From the NCBI GenBank assembly GCA_963626085.1, contig CAVFVJ010000023.1, positions 1 to 42,066 of the forward strand: 42,066 nucleotides of DNA, in the 5' to 3' direction. The stretch comes from Colivivens sp963626085. Its GTDB lineage: Bacteria; Bacteroidota; Bacteroidia; Bacteroidales; Bacteroidaceae. The notes under the pieces were generated by a model that was given only the letters and a program-made list of their open reading frames with translations, searched no databases and had not been told where the DNA came from. The translations under genes and the position numbers were made by a program. Positions 1 to 8,505 of the stretch are shown piece after piece (position 1 is the stretch's first letter; each line of letters opens with the position of its first letter).

Positions 1-697
1 CATTCTCCGGTGATGTGCTAATCTCAAGCAATCCGTAAGCAGGTTTCAAGTCAACGGTCAGTGTCTTCTTTTCCTTGCCTGTCTCAATCACTCCATCCTC
101 CGTATGGTAAAGGGGAGCAGACACCTTATATATATGCGTACCGTAAGTGAGGAACTTTGACACCACTCCACCTTCTACAGGCTGCTCTACATCGTCTATC
201 ACCACGATAGCATTGGAAGGGTTCACAGTCAGCACGAGGTAAGAGCCGCCCATGTCCTGCTGGACTATGGTCTGCACCTGACCTGTCGTTATCTCCATGA
301 TGTATGTAGTCGCCTTCCTTATGTTTATCGGGAAGTCGTAGTTCGACAACGAGCCCAACTGCGGATGGCGGATGCTGATGTGACGCACACCGAACGGAAC
401 ATACACCCATATCTCACCTGCATGCGTATCGTCTACTTTCTGTACTCCTGCCGAACCGACATCAAAGATGAAGCCCTTCTGTGTCGTCTGCACACGAATC
501 AAGGCACACTTGTCCCCGTTCTGGTCCAGCACCAGCGTGTTTCTGTTCTGGGCTGTCAGGTCGGACTCTGCCAGATAGAAGTTGGACACCGATATCTTCT
601 GAGCGTAGGCAACAGAAGACACCATGATGAAAACCAGCATTATCCCCAACTTCTTAAGAAAACTGCCAATATGATTGTAACCGCCAGTCATATTCAT
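1..697 (-). CDS. PEGA-domain surface protein, 5' part only (runs off the left edge)
   Basis: The reading frame is open from an ATG at 697 (or a second ATG at 691) to the left edge of the window, about 232 codons, with no stop. The N-terminus has a hydrophobic signal segment ending in VAYAQ, so the product is probably exported. The rest reads as a beta-rich Bacteroidales protein with a first PEGA-like unit (VNPSNAIVVIDD, followed by an LLEISTSPEN stretch at the edge). In this group such proteins are often several PEGA repeats long and sometimes end in a formylglycine-generating-enzyme-like domain; the C-terminus is outside the window, so that cannot be decided. AAGGAG lies about 14 bases upstream of the ATG. 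The exact start is uncertain by two codons. Confidence 0.75.
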   Translation of the reverse strand, partial: MNMTGGYNHIGSFLKKLGIMLVFIMVSSVAYAQKISVSNFYLAESDLTAQNRNTLVLDQNGDKCALIRVQTTQKGFIFDVGSAGVQKVDDTHAGEIWVYVPFGVRHISIRHPQLGSLSNYDFPINIRKATTYIMEITTGQVQTIVQQDMGGSYLVLTVNPSNAIVVIDDVEQPVEGGVVSKFLTYGTHIYKVSAPLYHTEDGVIETGKEKKTLTVDLKPAYGLLEISTSPEN

Positions 698-905
698 TCA
701 AGTCATGCCAGCTCCTTGGCACATTTTCAATACTATAACCTCTACTACATACGAAAAAGAGCGTGGAGCCATTTCTGTTACACTTCCCACACTAGAAAGG
801 CTATTATAGCGTCAAAACCCAAGCGTACAAAAACACCTTTTACCAATATGTACATCTAACCCACCTCAGCCCATAGGGGAGCTTTCAGCAAAAGTTCAGA
901 CAACG

Positions 906-913
906 CAAAGATA
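906..913 (-). promoter_or_regulatory. Possible -7 box for the PEGA gene
   Basis: CAAAGATA on the plus strand reads TATCTTTG on the minus strand, matching the Bacteroidetes -7 consensus TAnnTTTG. No clear TTTG is seen 19-21 bases upstream, and the leader to the start codon would be about 200 bases, so this is a weak call. Confidence 0.3.
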
Positions 914-1006
914 AGGGTTTTTCTTTTACAGAGTACACCTCCACTTTAGAAAAACAAGGAAAACATCTGAAATTTAACCTTCCAGACCAACCTTTTGCAA
1001 AATATA

Positions 1007-1151
1007 GTAGGTGACGTGGCTCACGTCACAACAACAGGAACCAACGTGGCTCACGTCACATTAGTAGGTGACGTGGCTCACGTCACAATAACAAGCAGTA
1101 TGAAACCTTTGTCATCATCCTAACTGTTGTGCGGTGGGACACCGCACCTAC
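1007..1151. repeat. REP-like hairpin cluster 1 (four elements)
   Basis: Two full plus-oriented elements lie at 1007-1029 and 1064-1086. Each is GTAG followed by the stem GTGACGTG, the loop GCT and the arm CACGTCAC. A degraded copy without GTAG is at 1041-1059. A full element in the opposite orientation is at 1129-1151, with stem GTGCGGTG/CACCGCAC and a loop that reads TCC from its GTAG side. GTAG plus a palindrome is the hallmark of REP elements mobilised by RAYT (Y1-type) transposases in other bacteria. No RAYT gene is in the window. Related clusters are at 34786-34843 and 40602-40687. Confidence 0.8.
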
Positions 1152-1174
1152 TAAACAAAGCCGTCCACAGCCGC

Positions 1175-1279
1175 GTTGAACTAAAAAAACATTACTGTCC
1201 GTTTAGCGGTATCGGTGAAAAGGGTGTGCAATACATCAATATCGAAGATTTCCTGTTGGACAAAATAAACACACTGTAA
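1175..1279 (+). pseudogene. C-terminal remnant of an unidentified protein
   Basis: The frame reads VELKKHYCPFSG...VQYINIEDFLLDKINTL and then a TAA stop at 1277-1279. The composition and codon use look like the tail of a real protein. There is no start codon, and the frame runs upstream directly into the inverted REP element that ends at 1151, so only about 35 codons survive. I could not identify the family; an ATP-binding protein tail is a guess only. Confidence 0.4.
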
Positions 1280-1345
1280 CGAGTACAAACGGTTGAACGC
1301 TTAAACACAGGAGAAAGACCATTACACTGCCTTGTTCACTTTCCG

Positions 1346-2653
1346 CTAACTGCCGGAAGGCTTATGGCCGGTCTCCAGACTGTTCAGTTGCTTCCCCATA
1401 TTGAGTTTGAAATACACCTCGCGCAATCCCTCGTACCAGAGAGTCGGGCTGGTCGGAGCGAACGTTCTTGCCTTCTCGTAATTCTCCAACGCTTTCTTGT
1501 AGTACTCTATCTCCTGTCGTTTTAGTTGGGCATAGGAACTGGTACCTACCTTGTAGTTGTTCGCACGGTAGGTCTGTTGCGCCTTGATGACATAGATATC
1601 GCCCATACTGCTGTACGAGAGTGTGTCATTATTCTCAATGGCTACAGCACGCTCATAGCTGCTGATGGCAGAATCGAGACTATCCATGCACTGCAGACAC
1701 TTGCCCTTGATATACCACAGGCGGCGGTTGGACGGAGTTCTCTCCAGTTGGGCACTCACGGTCGTGTATGCCTGGTCGTACTGCTTACGGTCAATCTGGC
1801 ACTCCACCAGCGTTATATAGAAATACTCGCGTGTGGAATCCGCATTCCAACCTTTGTACAGGTAATCGATGGCCTTGAGGGTGTCGCCCAGAGCGAACAT
1901 GGTGTTGCTGCCTATCTGACAGAAGGTGGTGTAAGATGCAGTGTCCTCCATCACTGTCGGGATGTACTTCAACACATTACGGTACTCTGACGAGTTATAC
2001 GCTGAATAGACGGCAAGCCGCATCATGTCGAGACTGTCTGTGGCTGGCTTGGAGTCCTTAGCTCCGCACACCAATGTGTTGTGCATGGTCGTGAGGTAGA
2101 GATCAAAGAAACGATAGGCATCCGAATACTTACCCTTCTTGTAGAAATACTTGCCAGCACTTTTTATATTGTTACGGTAGAACGTCAGACGTGAAGAGAT
2201 GCCTGCAGAATAGTGGGGTTTCACTCGTCCTTTCTGATCGGGCAGACGGTCTATACTGTCGCACGAGAGACCATACTTATACACCTTATATATATAAGAG
2301 AACAGTTTTGCCGTATCAGGATTGTTCTTCAAATAAATCTTCCGGTTCTCAGCATCGGCAAGTCCATGCTCCACATTCATCAGCATGAAATGGACAGAGG
2401 CATCTCCCTTTGCCTCGTCAGACTCACCTATTGCCTTTTCCAGCAATGACTCTGCCTGTGCGAAGTTGGATGACTTCACAGCGGCACGCGCCTCCTTCAT
2501 CGTCTTCTTTATATTGACCTCCTGTTTATTTTCCTTATCTTTCCCTTTGTCATCCTGCCTGTTCTGCGCATTGACACCGACAAGAGAGGAGAGAGCCACA
2601 CAAGTAGCCATCATAAGGACTCTCAGCCAATTTCGTTTCTTACACACTTGCAT
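1346..2653 (-). CDS. Exported tetratricopeptide-repeat protein
   Basis: This 435-residue protein starts with a signal peptide (basic MQVCKKRNWLR, a hydrophobic core, and GVNAQ at about residue 30). A Lys/Glu-rich stretch follows, then several helix-pair units of TPR type, clearest around residues 235-360 (for example IDYLYKGWNADSTREYFY and SAISSYERAVAIENND). The role is probably a protein-protein scaffold in the periplasm or at the outer membrane; no catalytic motif is seen. The start lies 33 bases after the stop of the DUF5686 gene on the same strand, so the two are probably cotranscribed and may act together. The C-terminus (TGHKPSGS) is polar and shows no sorting domain. Confidence 0.8.
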   Translation of the reverse strand: MQVCKKRNWLRVLMMATCVALSSLVGVNAQNRQDDKGKDKENKQEVNIKKTMKEARAAVKSSNFAQAESLLEKAIGESDEAKGDASVHFMLMNVEHGLADAENRKIYLKNNPDTAKLFSYIYKVYKYGLSCDSIDRLPDQKGRVKPHYSAGISSRLTFYRNNIKSAGKYFYKKGKYSDAYRFFDLYLTTMHNTLVCGAKDSKPATDSLDMMRLAVYSAYNSSEYRNVLKYIPTVMEDTASYTTFCQIGSNTMFALGDTLKAIDYLYKGWNADSTREYFYITLVECQIDRKQYDQAYTTVSAQLERTPSNRRLWYIKGKCLQCMDSLDSAISSYERAVAIENNDTLSYSSMGDIYVIKAQQTYRANNYKVGTSSYAQLKRQEIEYYKKALENYEKARTFAPTSPTLWYEGLREVYFKLNMGKQLNSLETGHKPSGS

Positions 2654-2686
2654 AAACGTCAGTATTTACAATCATGATGCCGCAGG

Positions 2687-5281
2687 TCAGAACGTGATTC
2701 TCACCATACCGCGTATGCCCCACTTGTTCACGTCGGGATCGTTGAGATAAGTGAGACGTCTCACGTATTCCACATGCAGCAACTTGAATATATTATGAAT
2801 GCCAAACCGAAGCTCCACGTACGGAGTCTTTTTGTCCATCACGACCGTATTGTTCACATACGACCCGTCCACATTGAAATGACCGGGGAAATAGAATAGT
2901 CGATTGTCGGAATAACCGCCCGCAGCCGGATTGTTCTTGTCCGTCAGTGTTCCCCACAGGACATTGACTCCCACTATCTCACGCCACTTCAGTTTCCGGA
3001 GCAAGGGGATACGGTTGAATATCTTGCCGTTGAGATCCCACTGGTACATGACTGACAGATACCGGTCATTAAGGAACTCAAGGTTATTTATCAAGGAGAA
3101 AGTGAAGTCCTCAAGGATGTACGACTGATTGGCTGCCGGATGGATAAGCAATGGGAACGGTACGATATTCCATTGGATTCCAGCCTTGACATCGAAGTCC
3201 ATCTTTCCCCAATTGCTCGGCATCCAGAATCGTTTGTAGATGCCTGCCTCCGTCACATTGTACTCGTACTGTCCTCCAAGGAAGTTGTTGAGACCAATGG
3301 TGTGTGAAACGGTGACGACTGGTGCGTCAAGGTTGATCTTCACTCTCCGTTGCTTAGTGTTGATGTACGAAGCCCCCGGTTCGAAGGAAATCTTTGCCTT
3401 AAACTCACTAGTGGTCATCTTCCTTAGGTAGCTTGCCGCATCTTGCGATGGAGTCCCCACACCGTCGAGCGGTTGGTAGAACAACGCATCCACAGCCTTG
3501 TTGTCGGTATGCGTGTACGTAAGTCCATAACGGAATCCACTCTCAAACTCACGCTCGTAGTCAACCTTCACTTCTTTCGTGTGGTTGTACTGGTCCACCT
3601 TACTGGTCTTCAACGACAGGAACATGTTGTCCTTGTCCGTCGGCACGAACTTGTCGAACGGACTCACGATGTCATTGAGGTAAGACACCGACAGGTTGTG
3701 TACAGGGAACTCACGTGGCAGGTATGCCTTCTTGTTGAACGAGTAAGTCAACTGAGCTTTACCATAGACGTTGCGTGTCGCTGTTCCGTAAGCCACATAA
3801 CCGCTGGCAAAAAGATGAGGACTGAGGTTGGCGTTGGTAAGTGCCGACAGGCGCAAGCGCAGGTTGTCATAGTGGTTGCCTGATATGATTGTGTTGACAG
3901 GCCCTATGTCCACGTAGTTGGGATGGGTGGAGTCGCCTGTCTCCACGAAATTCTCAATCAATGCCTTCAAGCCAAAGATGATATACTTGAACCCTTTTAT
4001 CTGTTGAAGCCGACTCAAGAACGAACCCATCTCGCTCTCGCTCTTGGTCAGTTGCACCTCACGGTACTGGTTCCAGAATTCCTCATCGTGCATCTCTGCG
4101 TCAGCCTCCTTGAATACAGTGCCTTTGATGCGTTTGAACACCTTGGGAGAGATTGGTTCAAACGAGAAATCCTTGTTACGTATGGTACGCTTGACCATGA
4201 ACTTGCGCAGATACATGTTCATCTCCACCAGCATGTCATTGCTCACCACAACCCGTTCGCCCGTGGGAAGACTCTTGAAGTCCTGCGAGATAATCATGTT
4301 GTCAACGAAATTCACATCACTGCGTTTGGGAATGTGCAGCTCTGTACGTCTCACCTGATAGGTGGAGTCGTCCATCACATAGATAAGTCCTGAGAAGCCG
4401 AAGTCTTGCTGATTGTTCGGGAGGAAACCAAGTTCAATCACCCTGTCACCGTCAATGTACGTTGTGTCTTGTATATAATAGCGATAGAAGGAGATAGCAC
4501 TGTTGGCGATGGGACTCTTGAATGGATACTGCAACAGTCGGCACTCGTTTTGGTAGATGTCTACATCAGTAAACACATCCTTCAACGTAGTTGTAAGAAT
4601 GTCTCCTGTATTGAAGAAGTCATTCACTCCGGCATTGTTCTGTGCCTTGACGATGGTCTTCTCCGTCTTAGGGCTCTTCCGATAGATTATCTCCGATATT
4701 GTCTCGTCCACGGTCAACGGCAGAATCAGTTTTCCTGTCTCTGGGCAACGCTCCACATGGTCCTTGAGGAAGGCGAACTGTTTCATTTCTTTCTCCTCAA
4801 ACACCTTCTCTGTAAACTCGTTGAGAGAAAACACCATCTTCTCATACTTGGAAAAACTGACAAAGTCCTTCTCATGCAGGTCGTTCACCTTCTTGTGTTC
4901 AATCACCTTACGCATGAGTTCCACTGCTGGATTGTTCTTACGGCTGTACTTGCCCTTGTTGGCATTGACCGTGACGGTTTCAATCTGGCGTGGCTTACTG
5001 ACAAGCTTTATCCTCAGGTTCTTGGTTTTCCCTGGCACGAGCACGATAGTCTGAGGCTCGTAGCCCATGGTGGATATAGTCAGTTTCGTCCATTTCGGTT
5101 CTTCCCTTAGTTCGAACCGTCCCTCGCTGTCGGTCATTACACCCACATTATGCCCCTGATAATACACATTGACATAATCGAGAGGCTGGCGTGTTTTCGA
5201 GTCAATCACCACACCTGTCACCTGTGCATGCGTGTACAGCGACACAATGAACAAAAGAATAATACCGAGAAATCTATTCAT
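2687..5281 (-). CDS. DUF5686 / carboxypeptidase-regulatory-like outer-membrane protein
   Basis: The protein has 864 residues. A signal peptide (MNRFLGIILLFIVSLYTHAQ) is followed at residues 20-95 by a carboxypeptidase D regulatory-like beta-sandwich (VTGVVIDSKTRQPLDYVNV, TDSEGRFEL), the plug-like module common in Bacteroidetes outer-membrane proteins. The remaining 750 residues match the DUF5686 pattern, with many amphipathic beta strands and a C-terminal strand ending in an aromatic residue (RGMVRITF). This predicts an outer-membrane beta-barrel. The substrate is unknown. The gene is first of a two-gene unit with the TPR protein downstream, and a hairpin sits 14 bases before the start codon. 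The family call is firm; the function is not known. Confidence 0.85.
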   Translation of the reverse strand: MNRFLGIILLFIVSLYTHAQVTGVVIDSKTRQPLDYVNVYYQGHNVGVMTDSEGRFELREEPKWTKLTISTMGYEPQTIVLVPGKTKNLRIKLVSKPRQIETVTVNANKGKYSRKNNPAVELMRKVIEHKKVNDLHEKDFVSFSKYEKMVFSLNEFTEKVFEEKEMKQFAFLKDHVERCPETGKLILPLTVDETISEIIYRKSPKTEKTIVKAQNNAGVNDFFNTGDILTTTLKDVFTDVDIYQNECRLLQYPFKSPIANSAISFYRYYIQDTTYIDGDRVIELGFLPNNQQDFGFSGLIYVMDDSTYQVRRTELHIPKRSDVNFVDNMIISQDFKSLPTGERVVVSNDMLVEMNMYLRKFMVKRTIRNKDFSFEPISPKVFKRIKGTVFKEADAEMHDEEFWNQYREVQLTKSESEMGSFLSRLQQIKGFKYIIFGLKALIENFVETGDSTHPNYVDIGPVNTIISGNHYDNLRLRLSALTNANLSPHLFASGYVAYGTATRNVYGKAQLTYSFNKKAYLPREFPVHNLSVSYLNDIVSPFDKFVPTDKDNMFLSLKTSKVDQYNHTKEVKVDYEREFESGFRYGLTYTHTDNKAVDALFYQPLDGVGTPSQDAASYLRKMTTSEFKAKISFEPGASYINTKQRRVKINLDAPVVTVSHTIGLNNFLGGQYEYNVTEAGIYKRFWMPSNWGKMDFDVKAGIQWNIVPFPLLIHPAANQSYILEDFTFSLINNLEFLNDRYLSVMYQWDLNGKIFNRIPLLRKLKWREIVGVNVLWGTLTDKNNPAAGGYSDNRLFYFPGHFNVDGSYVNNTVVMDKKTPYVELRFGIHNIFKLLHVEYVRRLTYLNDPDVNKWGIRGMVRITF

Positions 5282-5294
5282 CCTAAAAACAACA

Positions 5295-5324
5295 AGCCCC
5301 TCTACACCTTGATGAAGAGGGGTT
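5295..5324 (-). terminator. Hairpin between the inositol synthase and the DUF5686 gene
   Basis: CCCCTCT at 5297-5303 pairs with AGAGGGG at 5316-5322. On the minus strand the hairpin is followed by CTTGTTGTTTTT. It probably ends the inositol synthase transcript, but it lies within the 59 bases before the DUF5686 start, so it could also act as an attenuator. Confidence 0.6.
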
Positions 5325-5340
5325 TTATACAGAACTGTTA

Positions 5341-6648
5341 TTAATCTATCTCCTCATCGGCTTCGTAGCCACCCATCTCGCGAAGAGCATTCTTCAGCAT
5401 TACGTACTGCTGGAAGAGATGGTTCACAGGCACCTCGTTCTTTGTGTAGTCGTGCATAGGACTCTTGAGGTAGAAGCTGAGGAACCGCTGGATGCCGTAA
5501 CGTCCAGCACGTGCAGCCAAGTCGCTCAACAGACAGAGGTCGAGGAGCAACGGAGCAGCGAGGATTGAGTCACGACACAGGAAGTTAATCTTGATCTGCA
5601 TCGGATAGCCCATCCATCCGAAGATGTCGATGTTGTCCCATCCCTCCTTGTTGTCATTGCGTGGAGGATAGTAGTTGATTCGTACTTTGTGGAAGTAGTC
5701 ATTATAGAGGTCGGGCTGCTTGTCTGCCACGAGTATTGACTCCAGTGTAGACAACTTGCTCACCTCCTTAGTACGGAAGTTAGCTGGTTCATCGAGCACA
5801 AGTCCGTCTCTGTTTCCTAGGATATTTGTAGAGAACCATCCGCTCAGACCAAGACATCTTGTACCGATAATTGGAGCGAAACCACTCTTCACCAAAGTCT
5901 GACCAGTCTTGAAGTCTTTTCCAGCGATAGGCATCTTTGTCTTCTCTGCCAGTTCCCACATGGCTGGTATGTCGACGGTAGTGTTAGGTGCGCCCATAAT
6001 GAATGGCGCGCCCTCAGACAGAGCAGCATAAGCGTAACACATTGACGGAGCGACATGTTCCTTGTCGTCAGCCTTCATTGCAGCCTCCAGCGCAGCCAGA
6101 GAGCCATGTACAGGCTCGTATACCGGGACATAAATCTCAGTGGAAGCAGCCCAGGCGACAACTACGCGCTCGCAGCCGTTCGCTTTCTTGAAGTTACGGA
6201 TGTCCTCACGTATCTGTTCCACCATCTCCCAGCGAGTCTTCCCCTCCATTACATTGTCACCGTCAAGACGCTTGGCGAAGTTTTTGTCGAACGCAGCCTT
6301 CATCGGCACAATCTTCTGAAGTTCGTCCTTCACCGGTTCTATATCCTTTTCTTTCAATACCTCTGCATACATGGCACTTCTGTAAGCATCCGCCGGATAG
6401 ACATCCCATGCACCGAACACGATGTCATTGAGTTGAGCTATCGGTACGATGTCGCGGTAATGAAGGTACTTCTTGTCCGCACCCTTACCCACACGGATTT
6501 TGTCATATTCAACCATTGAGCCTACTGGCTTTGCCAAGCCCTTACGTGCCATAAGCACACCTGTCATGAAGGTTGAAGTCACAGCACCGAGTCCAACGAC
6601 CATAATGCCGAGCTTACCTTCCGCAGGTTTTACATTTGAATTAGCCAT
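5341..6648 (-). CDS. myo-Inositol-1-phosphate synthase
   Basis: This 435-residue protein converts glucose 6-phosphate to myo-inositol 1-phosphate with NAD as a recycled cofactor, in the cytosol. The dinucleotide-binding loop is at residues 13-24 (GIMVVGLGAVTS). The family-typical central segments follow: NGCERVVVAWAASTE, PFIMGAPNTTVDIPA, KDFKTGQT, and GWFSTNILGNRDG near residue 275. The length and order fit the bacterial/archaeal branch of the family. A Bacteroidetes -7 box lies about 70 bases upstream, and 177 bases separate the gene from the HAD gene, so it has its own promoter but the same direction as the lipid genes. It is the committed step of an inositol-lipid pathway here (inference from context). 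Confidence 0.93.
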   Translation of the reverse strand: MANSNVKPAEGKLGIMVVGLGAVTSTFMTGVLMARKGLAKPVGSMVEYDKIRVGKGADKKYLHYRDIVPIAQLNDIVFGAWDVYPADAYRSAMYAEVLKEKDIEPVKDELQKIVPMKAAFDKNFAKRLDGDNVMEGKTRWEMVEQIREDIRNFKKANGCERVVVAWAASTEIYVPVYEPVHGSLAALEAAMKADDKEHVAPSMCYAYAALSEGAPFIMGAPNTTVDIPAMWELAEKTKMPIAGKDFKTGQTLVKSGFAPIIGTRCLGLSGWFSTNILGNRDGLVLDEPANFRTKEVSKLSTLESILVADKQPDLYNDYFHKVRINYYPPRNDNKEGWDNIDIFGWMGYPMQIKINFLCRDSILAAPLLLDLCLLSDLAARAGRYGIQRFLSFYLKSPMHDYTKNEVPVNHLFQQYVMLKNALREMGGYEADEEID

Positions 6649-6716
6649 TTCGTTTTATGATGTTTTATACTTGAATCAAATTAATAGTCCTACGATTATA
6701 CCACTACAATCAAGTG

Positions 6717-6724
6717 CAAAGATA
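6717..6724 (-). promoter_or_regulatory. -7 box of the inositol synthase promoter
   Basis: CAAAGATA on the plus strand is TATCTTTG on the minus strand (TAnnTTTG). The leader would be about 65 bases. No strong TTTG is seen at the -33 position. Confidence 0.45.
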
Positions 6725-6825
6725 CACAAAATATCAGTTGCGGTAATCACGTTTAGTTAAAAACTAACCAAGTGACATTATTTTTCATGCATCTTAACAC
6801 ACATAGGCAGGTAATGGAGAGATAA

Positions 6826-7548
6826 TCACCGGAGTTCATTAACCAGACGGGCTATATCGGTTAGAATCAATGAAGGTACAGCCTCGTCGACGGTCTCATC
6901 ACCCCACCCTTTGCCTTTCATCCATATTGTCTGGCATCCGAGAGAACTGGCGGGAACGATGTCCTTGGAGAAGGAGTCGCCCACTACTACTGTCTCCTCC
7001 GGACATAAGCCCAAAGCATTTATACCAAGTTGGAATATCTGTGGGTCAGGTTTGCGTACACCCACCACTGATGACTCTATAACATCCTTGAAGTAATCGA
7101 TGTCGAAGTCCTTCAGTATGGTGTGTATGTTTCCGTAGAAGTTGCTCACCAACACAAGCGGATATTCCTCTGCCAGTGTCTTCACCACCTCACGGCTCAC
7201 CTTCATCACGTCAACCACATGTTGGTAACATCTCAGAGCCACATGTTCGTGCGATGCCCTACGACACACTTCTGCGGTCTTCCATAGTCCGTTATCCGTG
7301 AGATACCGTGTCTCAATGTCAGTCTTTATCCGGAGCAGGTCGAGGAAGTTGTGCTCGGGCTTGATGAGCGGAGTCTTTGCCAATGTACGTTCCGCATATA
7401 CATAACAGTCACGGAACTGTTGCTTACTCACTGGGATGTGTTCTTTCACAAACGCATCCCACAGTACCTCCGACCAGTGCACACTGTTAGTGTCGAGTGT
7501 CCCTCCGTAGTCGAATATTATCCCCTTAATAGATTCCTTCCTCAACAT
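6826..7548 (-). CDS. HAD-superfamily hydrolase
   Basis: The protein has 240 residues with the four HAD motifs in order: FDYGGTLD with the nucleophile Asp13, VLVSNF (motif II Ser), GVRKPDP (motif III Lys) and VVVGDSFSKDI (motif IV). The helical cap between motifs I and II makes it a class-I HAD. The position two after the nucleophile, usually an Asp general acid, is Gly, as also happens in YihX-like phosphatases. The start codon lies 23 bases inside the end of the phosphatidyltransferase gene, so the two are translationally coupled. A phosphatase acting on phosphatidylinositol phosphate or another inositol phosphate is a reasonable inference from context; the sequence does not fix the substrate. 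Confidence 0.85.
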   Translation of the reverse strand: MLRKESIKGIIFDYGGTLDTNSVHWSEVLWDAFVKEHIPVSKQQFRDCYVYAERTLAKTPLIKPEHNFLDLLRIKTDIETRYLTDNGLWKTAEVCRRASHEHVALRCYQHVVDVMKVSREVVKTLAEEYPLVLVSNFYGNIHTILKDFDIDYFKDVIESSVVGVRKPDPQIFQLGINALGLCPEETVVVGDSFSKDIVPASSLGCQTIWMKGKGWGDETVDEAVPSLILTDIARLVNELR

Positions 7549-8482
7549 CTTCCGTAAAGTTTTTGCTTATCCGTTCATGGGTAGAGCGCATATGTAAATA
7601 AATGACTGACATTATCACTATCTCAAACAAGGGATACAGACAAGGCTGGTCTATCAAGCAACTGACGTATAGTACGATGGCACGCGTGTTGAACGTCAGT
7701 ATGTTTGTCCATTTCATCAGTGGCAGACTCTTCACCCTAAATGCGTCACGGAAACTCTGAGGGATATCTCCACCATACTTGTGTTGCAACTGCGACATGA
7801 GCCTCTGGAACTGAGGTGTCTGCGACTCCTGTTTCTTGGTGTACCTCACGTAGAAGAAGAGGAAGCCCTTCCACAACAGATTGCCTTTCCATGCGGTTTG
7901 GTCGTACAGTTCCTTTTGCTGACGGTAATTGTCGAGTTCACTATTCTTCTGTCCCTTCAGGAAGTAGAGATGAACCTGCCGGTAATAGTCTGCAAGTCCC
8001 GACTGTGTGCCATGGAAAAACAAGCCGGCAACGGCACACAGGAGGAGACCCCACCACCCCCAACAAATATCGCCCATGAATGGGATGGGCTGGTTGAATA
8101 TTCTGCACACCACCGCCACATAAATACAGATGAACCACACGTCACCGGCAGCACCGTCGAGTATACGGCCGAGCCGGGTTGTCTTTCCAGTCATGCGCGC
8201 CAACTGTCCGTCAGCGCTGTCATAGAAGTTGGCAAGCATCAGCAGAGCCACACCAATTATATTCAGCACCAGCCCTTGAGGCGTATCAGCCCTGTGGCAG
8301 AAAAACAATGCAGACATCGCTCCCAAGATCATTGAAATGACTGTCACCGTGTTGGGGTGTATATCGAAGTGGTTGAAGAAGACTGCCCATCTGTAGCCTA
8401 TAGGTCGTGTGAACACTACATCCAGCCACTCCTCCGTATCGGTCGACTTCAGTGTCGATTGTACTTTCTTTTTACTTGCCAT
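7526..8482 (-). CDS. CDP-alcohol phosphatidyltransferase (candidate phosphatidylinositol-phosphate synthase)
   Basis: I start the protein at the ATG at 8482 (MASKKK, 318 residues), because the longer frame to 8563 would run into the ATP-grasp gene; with this start the gap is 23 bases. Several membrane helices are visible. The CDP-alcohol transferase signature covers residues 88-114: D88, D91-G, AR, eight residues, G, D109. The fourth Asp is D114, one residue later than the usual D-x3-D spacing (D-GAAG-D), so position 113 is Gly. Family members join CDP-diacylglycerol or a CDP-alcohol to a second alcohol in the membrane. The inositol synthase two genes away makes inositol phosphate the likely acceptor. 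The Cys-rich N-terminal extension of the long frame is rejected. Confidence 0.85.
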   Translation of the reverse strand: MASKKKVQSTLKSTDTEEWLDVVFTRPIGYRWAVFFNHFDIHPNTVTVISMILGAMSALFFCHRADTPQGLVLNIIGVALLMLANFYDSADGQLARMTGKTTRLGRILDGAAGDVWFICIYVAVVCRIFNQPIPFMGDICWGWWGLLLCAVAGLFFHGTQSGLADYYRQVHLYFLKGQKNSELDNYRQQKELYDQTAWKGNLLWKGFLFFYVRYTKKQESQTPQFQRLMSQLQHKYGGDIPQSFRDAFRVKSLPLMKWTNILTFNTRAIVLYVSCLIDQPCLYPLFEIVIMSVIYLHMRSTHERISKNFTEDVEEGIY

Positions 8483-8505
8483 GATAGTTATCTGATTCGT
8501 TGTAT

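Larger units (their letters stand above)
698..1345. other. Intergenic region with REP hairpins and a gene remnant
   Basis: This 648-base stretch separates the PEGA gene from the TPR gene. It holds a possible promoter near 906, a cluster of REP-like hairpins at 1007-1151 and a short coding remnant at 1175-1279. The plus-strand open frame from 365 to 859 is the shadow of the PEGA gene and its leader. Nothing else is recognisable. Confidence 0.6.
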
